A stretch of DNA of 64,000 nucleotides from Halobacteriales archaeon QS_4_69_225 (GCA_003020965.1 PXRL01000009.1:54401-118400); one strand, 5' to 3'; counted from the first letter of the stretch, positions 1-8,678 are shown. Notes: generated from the letters alone by a model not told the origin. Made by a program: numbers and translations.

Positions 1-1147
1 GGAACAGAATGCGCCGGGTCTCGGTTTGTACCTCGAGTTCGACGAGTTCGTACGCCTCGTACTGCGGCTCCTGCAGTTCGGCGACGACGGCGCCGCGGAT
101 CTGCTCTTCGGTCTGTGCGGTCCGGTAGGAGTCGTACGTGATGCCGCCGAGGAACACCGACAGCAGCGCGATGGCGGCGACGAGGACGGCGACCCGCTTC
201 AGCGTCGCCGCCCGGGCGTCGTCCCGCCGGAACAGCCGATCCGGGCGGTAGCCGAAGTACCAGAGGACGACCAGCGCCGCGAGGTTGATCGAGAGGACGT
301 TGACCGCGACGAGGACGGCCGACCCGATCAACAGCGCCGGCTCGCCGTAGGCGACGCCGATGCCGACCGTCGCCGCCGGCGGGATGAGCGCGACGGCGAT
401 CATCACGCCGACGAGAGCCGTCGAGACGCCCGTCGTGAGGCTGATCGCGCCGGCGACGCCGGCGCCGATGGCGACCGCGAGCGACAGGAACGTCGGCGTG
501 AGCCGCTCTTCGACCTCCGACAGCGACAGCGGGTCCAGCCCCGGCGGGACGAGATTCACCGCTCGGACGAAGACCGCGAAGCCGGTCGCGGCGGCGACGG
601 CCAGCAGGACGCCCAGCACCTGCAGGGCGATACCGCGGCGGAACAGTTCGGCGTCGTCGATGACGCTACCGACGGCCGTCGACATCGCCGGCCCGATGAG
701 CGGCGCGATGACCATCGAGCCGACGACGGTCGCCGGCGAGTCCAACAGTAGACCGGCCGTCGCGATGACCGCCGAAACGACCGTCATCACGAGGTACGTC
801 GGCAGCGGCGGCGCGAGGTCGCGGGCGCGGGCCTCCAGCTCCTGGCGGGCGATGCGCTCTTCGCTTTCCTCGCGCTCGGCGTACTCCTCCTGGAGCGTCT
901 CGAACCGCTCGGAGACGACCGTCTCGGCGCTCAGAACGACCGTATACGCCTCCCGCTCGAGACCCGTCTCGCGGAGCGACTCCAGTATCGGCTCGACCGC
1001 GTTGGTCGGCAGCGGAAAGTACGCGACGGCGGTGTACTCGCGGCCGCTGATCTCGTCGGTGACGACGTAGTCGATGCCCTCCCCATCGAGCAATTCGAGC
1101 ACCGCCTCGCGCTTGCCGGCCGGGATGATCACCTGGACGAGTCGCAC
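1..1147 (-). CDS. DUF389 / TIGR00341 family membrane protein (3' end outside the window)
   Basis: The minus-strand frame opens with GTG at 1147 (V-R-L-V-Q-V-I-I-P-A-G-K) and runs off the left edge, so about 382 residues are visible. The first 95 or so residues form a soluble ferredoxin-like domain. A charged Glu/Arg helix and a series of hydrophobic segments follow, including GLLLDSPATVVGSMVIAPLI and a GVMIAVALIPPAATVGIGVA stretch typical of the DUF389 core. Family knowledge: these are integral membrane proteins of unknown function, common in haloarchaea. It is divergent from the EngB gene with about 115 bp between them. The family call is strong and the function is unknown. Confidence 0.85.
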   Translation of the reverse strand, partial: MRLVQVIIPAGKREAVLELLDGEGIDYVVTDEISGREYTAVAYFPLPTNAVEPILESLRETGLEREAYTVVLSAETVVSERFETLQEEYAEREESEERIARQELEARARDLAPPLPTYLVMTVVSAVIATAGLLLDSPATVVGSMVIAPLIGPAMSTAVGSVIDDAELFRRGIALQVLGVLLAVAAATGFAVFVRAVNLVPPGLDPLSLSEVEERLTPTFLSLAVAIGAGVAGAISLTTGVSTALVGVMIAVALIPPAATVGIGVAYGEPALLIGSAVLVAVNVLSINLAALVVLWYFGYRPDRLFRRDDARAATLKRVAVLVAAIALLSVFLGGITYDSYRTAQTEEQIRGAVVAELQEPQYEAYELVELEVQTETRRILF

Positions 1148-1262
1148 AGCCGGGGGTCGGCGCCCGCGCCGATAACGCTACCGCCGTGACCGCGCCGACC
1201 GGAGCGACCGCGCCGACCGCGCCGACCGGTCGGCTTATCCCCGCCAGCGGCCAACCGACAGT

Positions 1263-1883
1263 ATGTTCGATTCGCGCCCGAACCGCGACGCCGAGGTCGT
1301 TCTGGTCGGGCGATCCAACGTCGGCAAGTCGACGTTGATGCGGGAGCTGACGGGTCACGACTCCTTCGACACCGGCGGCAGTCCCGGCGTGACGACGGAA
1401 CCCAACCACTTCGACTGGGCCGCCGAGGACTTCGTCATCACCGATCTCCCCGGCTTCGGCTTCATGACCGGCGTCCCCGAGGACGTCCGCGAGCGCATCA
1501 AGACCGACGTCGTCCGATACGTCGAGGAACACGCCGACAGCATCCTCGTCGGCGTGCTGGTCGTCGACGGCAAGGCCGCCGTCGACATCATCGACCGCCA
1601 CTCCGGGCCCGACGAGGTGCCGCACGACGTCGAGATGTTCGGCTTCCTCCGAGAAATCGGCGTGCCGACGGTCGTCGCCGTCAACAAGATGGACAAAATC
1701 GACGACCGCGACGAGCGACTGGACGAACTCGCCGAGCGCCTTGGCTTGTACCCGCCCTGGCAGCAGTTCGATCACGTGCTGGCGCCGATCTCCGCCAAGC
1801 GCGGCAGCATCGGTCCGCTCGAGGAAGCCGTCCGGTACCACCTCCACGAACAGCAGCGGGACGACCTGTTCAAGTTCTTCTAA
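1263..1883 (+). CDS. engB: EngB-type GTP-binding protein
   Basis: This 206-residue small GTPase has all the G motifs in order: GRSNVGKS (P-loop, residues 16-23), DLPG (61-64), NKMD (141-144) and SAK (177-179). GRSNVGKS and the tail [10 protein letters not shown] are typical of the TrmE-Era-EngA-EngB superfamily, EngB/YihA branch. Bacterial EngB assists large-subunit ribosome assembly, and the archaeal homologue is annotated by similarity only. A TATA-like cttatcc lies about 30 nt before the ATG, which fits leaderless transcription. A perfect hairpin follows 13 bp after the stop codon. Confidence 0.9.
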   Translation: MFDSRPNRDAEVVLVGRSNVGKSTLMRELTGHDSFDTGGSPGVTTEPNHFDWAAEDFVITDLPGFGFMTGVPEDVRERIKTDVVRYVEEHADSILVGVLVVDGKAAVDIIDRHSGPDEVPHDVEMFGFLREIGVPTVVAVNKMDKIDDRDERLDELAERLGLYPPWQQFDHVLAPISAKRGSIGPLEEAVRYHLHEQQRDDLFKFF

Positions 1884-1895
1884 CCGAACTTTTTG

Positions 1896-1926
1896 ATCGG
1901 TCGCTCGCCGACGGCGAGCGACCGAT
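1896..1926. terminator. Perfect 15-bp inverted repeat flanked by T5 and A5
   Basis: Arms 1896-1910 and 1912-1926 are perfectly complementary around a single A at 1911. The palindrome is preceded by CTTTTTG and followed by AAAAAC, so each strand has an oligo-T tract beside it. It lies just after the EngB gene stop codon and is probably its transcription terminator, though an RNA-processing or protein-binding site is possible. Confidence 0.55.
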
Positions 1927-2229
1927 AAAAACTTCGATGAAAAAACCGCGTCGCTTGGTGTCTCTCTCCGTTCGGTGCTGTGTCCCGTCGTCTCTCCGGC
2001 GGCTCCAACGGGTCGTTTCCGTCCGGCCGGCCGCGCCGCCGTGGGTACGTGGTGGCTCGGTGAAATGCCTCGTCACAAGGGGCTCGGCGGGGGTAATCGC
2101 TCGTCATCGCCACCGTCGGCGGTTCTCGACCGGCGGCAAAGAATCCACGGGTCGGGGACGGCGGGCGACGGCCGACAGCGGCGGGGGTGATTTTCCCTCT
2201 CCGCCGCGAACGCCCGGCGGAATCGGCAC
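1927..2229. other. Intergenic stretch with no supported gene
   Basis: Reading frames here are arginine- and serine-rich shadows of GC-rich DNA with no recognisable protein. The last 40 bp contain a purine-rich tract just before the PEBP pseudogene start. I see no RNA gene or repeat. Confidence 0.5.
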
Positions 2230-2501
2230 ATGACCGGCCTCACCCTCTCGGGTCCGGCGTTCGACGACGGGGAACCGATGCCCGACCGCTGCGGCCATAC
2301 GGCGGACGACGTCAACCCGCCGCTGTCTGCCTCGGGCGTCCCGGCGGAGGCGGCGTCGCTGCTGTTGCTGGTGACCGACGCCGACGCCGACGCCGACGAC
2401 GCCGCCCTCGGGCTGTCGACGTCGGTCGATCGAGCGGCGGTCATCGACGCGGCGACCGGCCACATCCTCGTGAAGGCGATGCTGGGACGTACGCGCTGTA
2501 G
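2230..2501 (+). pseudogene. Internally deleted and frameshifted YbhB/YbcL (PEBP) family gene
   Basis: The frame from ATG 2230 starts like a haloarchaeal PEBP/Raf-kinase-inhibitor-like protein (MTGLTLSGPAFDDGEPMPDR, then NPPLSASGVPAEAASLLLLV). After about 50 residues it jumps straight to the family's C-terminal signature (LGLSTSVDRAAVIDAATGHI), so some 65-70 central residues including the ligand-binding core are missing. Near the end the reading must shift one base to give the usual terminal G-T-Y-A-L and the TAG at 2499-2501. The deletion junction lies in a run of GACGCC repeats (about 2381-2405), consistent with recombination between short direct repeats. Intact family members have about 150-160 residues. 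This copy is not functional. Confidence 0.75.
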
Positions 2502-2616
2502 TCAGCCTCGTAACGATCATTGCGAATCGTCACCACCGGAGGTCGAACGAATCGGGGTTCGGATTCGAAGCAGCCTCCCGTTTCACTACGTGCCGAAATT
2601 ATCGCAACGACCAGTA

Positions 2617-4020
2617 TCAGCCGAGTTCCGCGGCGGCCGCCCGGAACAGCCCGTCGAGTATCTCCGGCGTGGTCGGGTGGTACGAGCGGTCAGGGATCTC
2701 CCGGACGTCCAGTTCCATCTCGACGGCAACCTGCATCGTCTTGGCCATCACGTCGGCGTGGTAGTGCAGTCCCTGGTAGCCGAGCACCGTCCCGTCGATC
2801 CCGACGACGAGTCGGGCCAGCCCCTCGGGGACGTTCTTGGTGGTGAAGACGCCGTCACGTTCGGCCTCGCGGGTGACGACGACGTGGTCGACGTCGGCGG
2901 CCGCCGCGCTCTCGGCGGAATGGCCGACCCGGGCGAACGGGAGGACGCCCAGCCCCGAGAACATCACGTGGTGGTGGACGTTCTCGTACGGCTCCAGCGG
3001 TTCGCCGACGCGATGGCGGCGGATGTTCGCGGCGGCGGCGTGGCCCTGTTCCTTTGCGACGTGGAGGATCGGTTCGATGCCGTTGGCGTCGCCGACGACG
3101 AACACTCGCTCGTGGCCGGCCGCCCGCATGGTGTCGTCGACCCAGCCGGGTTCGGGCGTCAATCCGGCCACCTCGACGTCCAGCCCGTCGACGGCCGGCC
3201 GACGGCCGGTGAAGGTGAACAGCTGGTCGGCCTCGAGAACGCGCTCGTCGCCGTCGTGGTCGACGTACATCCGGACGCCGCCGTCGTCGGTCGGCTCGAC
3301 CCGCCGCTCGCTGGCGTGGGTCAGCACGTCGACGTCGAAGTTCTCCCGGTAGTACGACAGCAACGCGTCGCCGAAGGGGTCGTCGGCCTCGTCGAGCGGC
3401 CGGGCGTCGTGCTCGATGACCGACAGCTCCATTCCGGCGGCCTCGCTGAGGTACGGCATCATCTCGGTGCCGACGTAGCCGAACCCCATGACGATCCCCG
3501 AGTCGCCGAACTCGGTGGCGTCGAGAACGTCGGCGCTGGTCTCGACGTCGACGTCGTCGATCCCGGGCAGGTCCGGGACGTCGACCGTCGACCCGGTGGC
3601 GACGACGACGTAGTCGGGTTCCAGCGTCCGATCGCCGACCGCCAGCCGCGGGCCGTCGCCGACGAACCGGGCGGTCTCGTGGAGGAACTCCACGTCCTCG
3701 CGGCCGGCGAGGTCGGCGACCGCGCTCCGACGGTGGGCGGCGAACGTCGCGGTGTGGTCGTTCTTCCGTTCGACGACGGCCTCGAGGTCGACCGACGGCA
3801 GCGGCCCGTCGAGGCGGTCGTCGTGGCGGGCGACGAAGCGGTGTTCGGCGGCCGACAGCACCTCCTTCGACGGCATGCAACCGCGGAGGATACAGAGGCC
3901 GCCGCCCGGTTCGCCGTCGTCGACGAGCGTCAACTCGATTTCCGGCGCGTCGGCGAGCCGTTCGGCGGCCGCGACGCCGGCACTTCCGTAGGCGCCGACG
4001 ACGGCGACGTGGGTCGTCAT
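2617..4020 (-). CDS. Class I pyridine nucleotide-disulfide oxidoreductase (dihydrolipoyl-dehydrogenase-like)
   Basis: This 467-residue FAD/NAD(P)H flavoprotein is read from ATG 4020; longer frames upstream are arginine-rich and not credible. An N-terminal FAD-binding VVGAYGSAG segment is followed by the redox-active disulfide CILRGC (Cys43 and Cys48). An NAD-binding GFGYVGTE motif lies in the middle. The C-terminal dimerisation domain ends in the catalytic HPTTPE. Family alternatives are dihydrolipoyl dehydrogenase, mercuric reductase or mycothione-reductase-like. No 2-oxoacid dehydrogenase genes are adjacent, so the substrate is open. The gene lies 53 bp upstream of a transporter gene's 3' end on the same strand but is probably transcribed separately. 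Confidence 0.85.
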   Translation of the reverse strand: MTTHVAVVGAYGSAGVAAAERLADAPEIELTLVDDGEPGGGLCILRGCMPSKEVLSAAEHRFVARHDDRLDGPLPSVDLEAVVERKNDHTATFAAHRRSAVADLAGREDVEFLHETARFVGDGPRLAVGDRTLEPDYVVVATGSTVDVPDLPGIDDVDVETSADVLDATEFGDSGIVMGFGYVGTEMMPYLSEAAGMELSVIEHDARPLDEADDPFGDALLSYYRENFDVDVLTHASERRVEPTDDGGVRMYVDHDGDERVLEADQLFTFTGRRPAVDGLDVEVAGLTPEPGWVDDTMRAAGHERVFVVGDANGIEPILHVAKEQGHAAAANIRRHRVGEPLEPYENVHHHVMFSGLGVLPFARVGHSAESAAAADVDHVVVTREAERDGVFTTKNVPEGLARLVVGIDGTVLGYQGLHYHADVMAKTMQVAVEMELDVREIPDRSYHPTTPEILDGLFRAAAAELG

Positions 4021-4073
4021 ACCCGAGTATCGGGGTCCGGCGGACAAAACGGTTCGGCCCGCCCGGCGAAGCG

Positions 4074-4778
4074 CTACACGGCCGCCAGGATGACGTCGGC
4101 GATCGCCTCGACGGCCGTCTCCCACACCGAAACGCCGGTCGCCCTCGCCAGGACGGTGTCCAGCCCGAAGAAAGCGAACAACCCGGCGGCGAGGAAGTGT
4201 GCCGTCCGCACCTCGAAGAGGTGGGCGAACCGGCTGAAGAAGTACGCGTTCGCCAGGCTGACCGGAACGATGGCGGCCATCTCCCCGACCCAGATGGCGG
4301 AGGTGGCGCCGTGCGTCGCGGCGAGTGCGATGGTGATGACCTGGGTTTTGTCACCGAACTCGCCGGCGGCTATCAGCGCGAAGATGGGGAGGTAGCCGCC
4401 GAGGGCGTCCGGCACCTTCCGGTCGACGACCGGCAGCCGGACGTCCTCGACGACCTCGAGGCCCCCGTCGGTCGCGGCGGCGAGGTCCTGGCCGGGGTTC
4501 GGCGCCGACCGCACCAGCAGGACCGCGAAGATCAGAAACAGCACGGCGGTGATCGCGTCGAGGACGACCGGCGGCAGCGCCGTCTTCAGCGCGCTGCCGA
4601 ACCAGATCTCCAGCGCCGTCCAGCCGGCGAAGGCCGCCCCGGCCGCCGCGACGACGCCCAGCGGGTGGTAGCGGGTCGACAGCGCCGCGATGATGAACTG
4701 CGCCTTCTCGCCGGGCAGCACCGCCAGCTGAGCGAGAAGGGCGATCACCACCACGGTGGCGTAGTCGGCCATCGTCAA
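4074..4778 (-). CDS. GDT1/TMEM165 (UPF0016) family cation transporter
   Basis: This 234-residue membrane protein has the internal duplication of the UPF0016 family, with about six or seven hydrophobic segments. The second repeat has the signature GEFGDKTQ. The first is degenerate (LPGEKAQF instead of E-x-G-D-K-T/S). Known members exchange Mn2+ or Ca2+ for H+. A TTAG-N6-CTAA palindrome 75 bp upstream (4853-4866) resembles boxes used by DtxR/SirR-type metal regulators, which would fit metal-dependent control. The start at 4778 could also be the ATG two codons later. Confidence 0.85.
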   Translation of the reverse strand: MTMADYATVVVIALLAQLAVLPGEKAQFIIAALSTRYHPLGVVAAAGAAFAGWTALEIWFGSALKTALPPVVLDAITAVLFLIFAVLLVRSAPNPGQDLAAATDGGLEVVEDVRLPVVDRKVPDALGGYLPIFALIAAGEFGDKTQVITIALAATHGATSAIWVGEMAAIVPVSLANAYFFSRFAHLFEVRTAHFLAAGLFAFFGLDTVLARATGVSVWETAVEAIADVILAAV

Positions 4779-4852
4779 TCGGCCTCCCGTCGGCCGGACG
4801 GAGCCGACCGCCGGCCGCGCCGCGCCACGTCGTCCCGTCTCATCGGGAGATA

Positions 4853-4866
4853 TTAGACGCGGCTAA
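4853..4866. promoter_or_regulatory. Candidate metal-regulator operator upstream of the GDT1-type gene
   Basis: TTAGACGCGGCTAA has TTAG/CTAA half-sites spaced by 6 bp, as do the three boxes at 34.9-44.1 kb. It lacks the extra GG/CC of those boxes. It lies upstream of a putative Mn2+/Ca2+ transporter and behind the 3' end of the next gene, so the transporter is the only plausible target. The evidence is pattern only. Confidence 0.4.
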
Positions 4867-4884
4867 TCTAAAGTGTCTTTCCAT

Positions 4885-5649
4885 CTAACCGCCGTCGTCG
4901 CCCGGCGACAGCTCGGCCAGGACGGGGAAGTGATCGGAGGGGTACCGCCCCCGGTCGTCCCGGTCGGGTAGGACCTCGAGGCGGTCGACGCCGAGGTCGC
5001 CGGCGACGAAGACGTGGTCGATGCGCCGGCCGGTCTGGGGGCCGTCGAAGTCGTTGAACGTCGTCTCGGGGCCGGCCGAGGCGTCGGCGTCGTCTCGGGC
5101 GTCCCGGAATCCCGCCTCAGTCATCGCCCGATACGGCGGGTCGGCCGGCGTGCAGTTGAAGTCGCCGGCCATCACCGTCGGAACGGGCCGATCGCCGAAC
5201 CGCTCGGCCAGCAGGGCCGCCCCGCGCCGCCGGGCCCACTCGCTGCCGTGGTCGAGGTGCGTGCTGGCGGCGACGAACGTTGTGTCGTCGCCGCGAAGGC
5301 GGGCCGCCGTCGTCACGCGGGGAACGGTCGTCTCCCAGTCCATCGCGTGACGGTCCGACGGCGTCTCCGACAGCGAGAAGACCTCCCGGTCGACGACCGA
5401 CAGCCGGTCGGTCCGGTAGGCGACGGGCGTGTGCTCGCCGCTGGAGGTCCGTTCGCGGACCCAGGCGTAGTCCGGCAGCCGGTCGGCGAGGTCCTCGAAC
5501 TGCGTCTCCCAGACCTCCTGGAAGCAGACGACGTCCGGCGCCGCCGACCGGACGAGGTCGGCGACCGCGTCGCGCCGTTCGGACCAGGCGTCCGGGCCGT
5601 CGTCGAGCGTGGCGTACCGGACGTTGTAGCTGAGGAGCCGGAGGCCCAT
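4885..5649 (-). CDS. Endonuclease/exonuclease/phosphatase family protein
   Basis: The 254-residue protein starts at ATG 5649 with MGLRLLSYNVRY, the usual first strand of the EEP (DNase I-like) fold. Family motifs follow in order: CFQEVWE (metal-binding Glu), STHLDHGSEWARR, AGDFNCTP (Asp/Asn catalytic pair), RRIDHVFV and the terminal SDHFPV (catalytic Asp-His). No signal peptide is visible. The fold serves nucleases and phosphodiesterases alike, so the substrate is unknown. About 250 bp of non-coding DNA separates it from cofE, which diverges from it. Confidence 0.85.
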   Translation of the reverse strand: MGLRLLSYNVRYATLDDGPDAWSERRDAVADLVRSAAPDVVCFQEVWETQFEDLADRLPDYAWVRERTSSGEHTPVAYRTDRLSVVDREVFSLSETPSDRHAMDWETTVPRVTTAARLRGDDTTFVAASTHLDHGSEWARRRGAALLAERFGDRPVPTVMAGDFNCTPADPPYRAMTEAGFRDARDDADASAGPETTFNDFDGPQTGRRIDHVFVAGDLGVDRLEVLPDRDDRGRYPSDHFPVLAELSPGDDGG

Positions 5650-5900
5650 CGGGCGTACCACCATTCCGGACCGACTTAATACTCTTCGGTCGTCGCACCG
5701 AGCCGACGGTCCGTCCGGGCGGCCACTTCGGCATGGTCGGCCGCGCCGTGCCGGCAGACCGACAGCAGCCCCGGGCGGCGTCGGAGGCCAGGCGACGACG
5801 GCGGCCTCCACGTCGGTGGCGAGACGCCCGTAGCCGTCGTATCTCGCACCGTCCCGCCGGAACCGCGACGCTCTTGGCCCGGTGGCCCTCAGCCTGGCGC

Positions 5901-6650
5901 ATGGAGGTGTCCGCCGTCGAGGGGCTGCCGGAGGTGCGGGCGGGCGACGACCTCGCCGCGCTCGTCGCCGAGCGGGTCGACCCGGCCGACGGCGACGTCG
6001 TCTGCGTCGCCAGCACCGTCGTCTCGAAGGCCGAAGGCCGGAAAGCCGACCTGGAGGAGTTCGCGCCGGGCGACCGCGCCCGGGCGGTCGCCGACCGCCT
6101 GGAGGCGGTCACGGGCGACCCGAAGGACCCCCGGTTCGCCCGGGCGGTGCTCGAAGAGAGCGAGGAGCTGCTGACCGAGGCGCCGTTCCTGCTGGCCGTG
6201 ACCCGGTTCGGCCACGTGACGGTCAACGCGGGCATCGACCGTTCGAACGTCCCGGGCGCGGACCTGCTGCTGCTGCCGGAGAACCCGACGGCGTCGGCCG
6301 AACGGCTCTCGGCGGCGCTGGAGGCCCCGGTCGTCGTCACCGACACCTCGGGGCGGCCGTTCCGCTACGGGCAGCGCGGCGTCGCCGTCGGCTGGCACGG
6401 GCTCCCGGCGGCCCGCGACTGGCGGGGCGAGCGGGACCGCGACGGCCGCGAGCTCGGCGTCACCGTCCAGGCGGTCGTCGACGAGCTGGCCGCGGCCGCC
6501 AACCTCGTCACCGGCGAGGGCGGCGGCGGCACGCCGGCGGCGGTCGTCCGTGGGTGGGAGTTCGGCGACCACGACGGCAGTGACGAGCTGTTCCGGGCCG
6601 ACGAGGACGACGTCATCCGGGCAGCACTTCGGGACTGGCGGCCCGGATAA
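5901..6650 (+). CDS. cofE: Coenzyme F420-0:L-glutamate ligase
   Basis: The 249-residue protein matches the archaeal CofE family: MEVSAVEGLPEVRAGDDLA at the start, then VVSKAEGR, the GIDRSNVPG motif (about residues 112-120) and TDTSGRPFRYGQRGVAVG toward the middle. CofE adds glutamate residues to F420-0 in a GTP- and metal-dependent reaction, the last step of F420 biosynthesis. The ATG at 5901 is chosen because homology begins there and the upstream frame is low complexity. The next gene encodes an F420-dependent reductase, so supply and use of the cofactor are linked. Confidence 0.92.
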   Translation: MEVSAVEGLPEVRAGDDLAALVAERVDPADGDVVCVASTVVSKAEGRKADLEEFAPGDRARAVADRLEAVTGDPKDPRFARAVLEESEELLTEAPFLLAVTRFGHVTVNAGIDRSNVPGADLLLLPENPTASAERLSAALEAPVVVTDTSGRPFRYGQRGVAVGWHGLPAARDWRGERDRDGRELGVTVQAVVDELAAAANLVTGEGGGGTPAAVVRGWEFGDHDGSDELFRADEDDVIRAALRDWRPG

Positions 6651-6705
6651 ACGTGTTTTGCCACTACTCCCCGGGTAAAAGACCGTCGGGGGCCAACCGC
6701 CGGCC

Positions 6706-7695
6706 GTGATCGGAGTCGAACTCACGCCGGAGCACCCGGTCGACCGCGCCGCCGCGCTGGGCGAGCGCGCCGAGACCGAGGGCTTCGACGCCGTCTTCGC
6801 GTCGTGTCACTACAACAACCGCGACCCGTTCGTCGCCCTGGATCGCATCGCCCGCCGGACCGACGGTATCGCGCTCGGGCCGGGCGTCGCCAACCCCTAC
6901 GAGACCCACCCGGTGACGCTCGCCTCCCGGGTGGCGACGCTGGAGGAAGCCTCCGGCGGCCGGGCGATGTACGGTCTCGGGGCCGGCGACCCCTCGACGC
7001 TGTCGAACCTGGGCTACGACCACGAGAAGCCATTGCGGCGGGTGCTGGAGGCGTTCAAGACCGCCGAACGGCTGTTCGACGGCGAGCGGGTCGACCGCGA
7101 CGGCACCTTCCGCGCCCGCGACGCCGGGTTGAACTTCGCCGACGAGGTCGGGTCGGTCCCCGTCTACGTCGGCGCACAGGGGCCACACATGGTGCGGATG
7201 TCGGCCAAACACGCCGACGGCGTACTGTTCAACGGCTCACATCCCCGCGACTACGAGTGGGCCGCCTCGCAGGTCGAAAAGGGGCTGGCCGAGCGGCCGG
7301 ACGACCGCGGCGAGTTCGACTTCGCCGCCTACGCCGCCGTCTCGGTCGCCGAGGACGGCGACGCCGCGCGGGCGGCCGCCCGCCCGCCGGTGGCGTTCAT
7401 CGCCGGCGGTGCCGCGCCGCCGCTTTTGGACCGTCACGACCTCGACGCGGCGCTGGCCGAGGAGATCGGCGACCACGTCTCGGCCGGCGAGTTCGACGCC
7501 GCCTTCGAGGCCGTCTCGGAGGAGATGATCGACGCCTTCTGTATCGCCGGCACGCCGTCGACGGTCGAGAAGCGAATCGAGGGCGTTCTGGAGTACGCCG
7601 ACAGCTTCGTCGTCGGGGCGCCGCTGGGACCGGACCTGGAGGCGGCTATCGAGCTTGCCGGGGCGGTGCTCGAGGGTTCGGGAGCAGCCGTCTGA
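6706..7695 (+). CDS. mer: 5,10-methylenetetrahydromethanopterin reductase-like F420-dependent enzyme
   Basis: This 329-residue LLM-class (bacterial luciferase-like) protein starts at GTG 6706. Features shared with Mer include MIGVELTPEHP at the N-terminus, YNNRDPF, LGPGVANPYETHP, the YGLGAGD loop, and VPVYVGAQGPHMV for F420 binding. Mer reduces methylene-H4MPT with F420H2 in methanogens. In haloarchaea the pterin carrier is presumably another reduced folate-type compound, so the exact substrate is inferred. It lies 55 bp after cofE on the same strand. Its 3' end overlaps the small gene on the other strand by 50 bp. Confidence 0.88.
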   Translation: MIGVELTPEHPVDRAAALGERAETEGFDAVFASCHYNNRDPFVALDRIARRTDGIALGPGVANPYETHPVTLASRVATLEEASGGRAMYGLGAGDPSTLSNLGYDHEKPLRRVLEAFKTAERLFDGERVDRDGTFRARDAGLNFADEVGSVPVYVGAQGPHMVRMSAKHADGVLFNGSHPRDYEWAASQVEKGLAERPDDRGEFDFAAYAAVSVAEDGDAARAAARPPVAFIAGGAAPPLLDRHDLDAALAEEIGDHVSAGEFDAAFEAVSEEMIDAFCIAGTPSTVEKRIEGVLEYADSFVVGAPLGPDLEAAIELAGAVLEGSGAAV

Positions 7696-7876
7696 GCTCC
7701 GACAGCACCGCGCCGGCGACGAGGGCGCCGAACGTGCCGGCCGACAGCGCGACGAAGACGAGGCCGCTCAGCATCATCGTCGCCGTGATGGGGTCGGTGG
7801 CCGCCACCTCGGCGAAGCGCTCGGCGAGGCCGACCGTGTTCTCGTAGAGTCCCGTCTTGATCTCCGTCTCTGCCAT
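7646..7876 (-). CDS. Small single-span membrane protein, unknown function
   Basis: A 76-residue frame starts at ATG 7876 (MAETEIKTGLYENTVGLAER), has one long hydrophobic stretch (ATMMLSGLVFVALSAGTFGA, continuing to VAGAVL) and ends in a basic tail. The 50-bp antisense overlap with the end of mer is small enough to be genuine. The N-terminal part is acidic like other haloarchaeal proteins, which argues against a shadow frame. I do not recognise a family. Confidence 0.55.
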   Translation of the reverse strand: MAETEIKTGLYENTVGLAERFAEVAATDPITATMMLSGLVFVALSAGTFGALVAGAVLSELRRLLPNPRAPPRQAR

Positions 7877-7952
7877 ACCGCTCTTTGAGCGTCCGCCCAC
7901 TTGGGCGTGTCCGTCCCGGACGATATAAGCCGCCGGCGACCGTCGTTCGATC

Positions 7953-8282
7953 ATGCGCGACACCTCGCTGGACGACTTCGTCGGCGAGGACGACGCGAGC
8001 GAGGACGGCGAGCCGGCGGACCCGGACGCGCCGGGGGGTGCCGGAAGCGCGGAGCCGGCCTCCGGGGACGCGGAGGCAACCGAAACGGCGACCGACGGTG
8101 TAGATACGGACACAGATGGGAATGCTGACGCGGACGGCGGCGACGAGGGGACGCCGGAGCCGGCTGCGCCGACCTTCGACTGGACGCCCGGCGGGTCGGT
8201 CTGTGCCGCCTGCGGCGAGCGGGTCGAGCGGCGCTGGACCGACGACGGCCGGCTGGTCTGTGCGGCCTGCAAGGGGTGGTAA
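7953..8282 (+). CDS. Acidic low-complexity protein with C-terminal zinc ribbon
   Basis: The 109-residue protein begins MRDTSLDDFVGEDDA, continues with about 55 residues of Asp/Glu/Ala/Thr-rich sequence, and ends with a compact CAAC-x16-CAAC zinc-binding module (about residues 89-107). Haloarchaea carry a conserved family with this layout (I recall it as DUF7573). The role is unknown. A TATA-like gatataag lies 27-33 nt before the ATG. Confidence 0.75.
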   Translation: MRDTSLDDFVGEDDASEDGEPADPDAPGGAGSAEPASGDAEATETATDGVDTDTDGNADADGGDEGTPEPAAPTFDWTPGGSVCAACGERVERRWTDDGRLVCAACKGW

Positions 8283-8363
8283 CGCCGCCGCCGTGGGAGT
8301 ATCTATCATCTCGGCGAGAGTTTCGGAACCCTTATCCGTACCCGCCGGCTCTCTCGAATCGCA

Positions 8364-8558
8364 ATGGCGAACGGAGAAGTCGACTTCTTCAACGACACTG
8401 GCGGCTACGGTTTCATCTCGACTGACGACGCGGACGAAGACGTGTTCTTCCACATGGAAGACGTCGGCGGCCCCGACCTGGAGGAGGGCCAAGAGATCGA
8501 GTTCGACATCGAGGAAGCGGAAAAGGGCCCGCGCGCGACCAACGTCACGCGTCTGTAG
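8364..8558 (+). CDS. cspA: Cold-shock domain protein
   Basis: The 64-residue CSD protein has both nucleic-acid-binding motifs, GGYGFIS (RNP1) and DVFFHM (RNP2). It ends N-V-T-R-L at the usual length. It is a single-stranded nucleic-acid chaperone by family. The last 15 bp of the gene, including part of the stop codon, are repeated directly 18 bp downstream (8543-8557 and 8561-8575), which leaves the coding sequence intact. Confidence 0.93.
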   Translation: MANGEVDFFNDTGGYGFISTDDADEDVFFHMEDVGGPDLEEGQEIEFDIEEAEKGPRATNVTRL

Positions 8559-8658
8559 GGCGTCACGCGTCTGTAAGGCCCTCGTAGCCAGGAAGAACAC
8601 GTCGCCTCGCGCGACTGAACTGCAATTTCGCGGCTATTTAACACACAACGAGCGGAAG

Positions 8659-8678
8659 CTCACCCCTTCAGGGGTGAG
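8659..8678. repeat. Left-end hairpin of the TnpB element
   Basis: An 8-bp perfect stem with a TTCA tetraloop is the kind of subterminal palindrome recognised by Y1 transposases in IS200/IS605 elements. The right-end hairpin of the same element has the same loop. Confidence 0.7.

Noticed and set aside
1195..1240. GACCGCGCCGACC repeats before the EngB gene as a regulatory array
   Set aside because: The units are short and irregular and are common in DNA of this composition; nothing links them to regulation.
2230..4395. 721-codon plus-strand frame continuing from the PEBP remnant
   Set aside because: Beyond about 2501 it is the antisense of the flavoprotein gene and its composition is that of a shadow frame.
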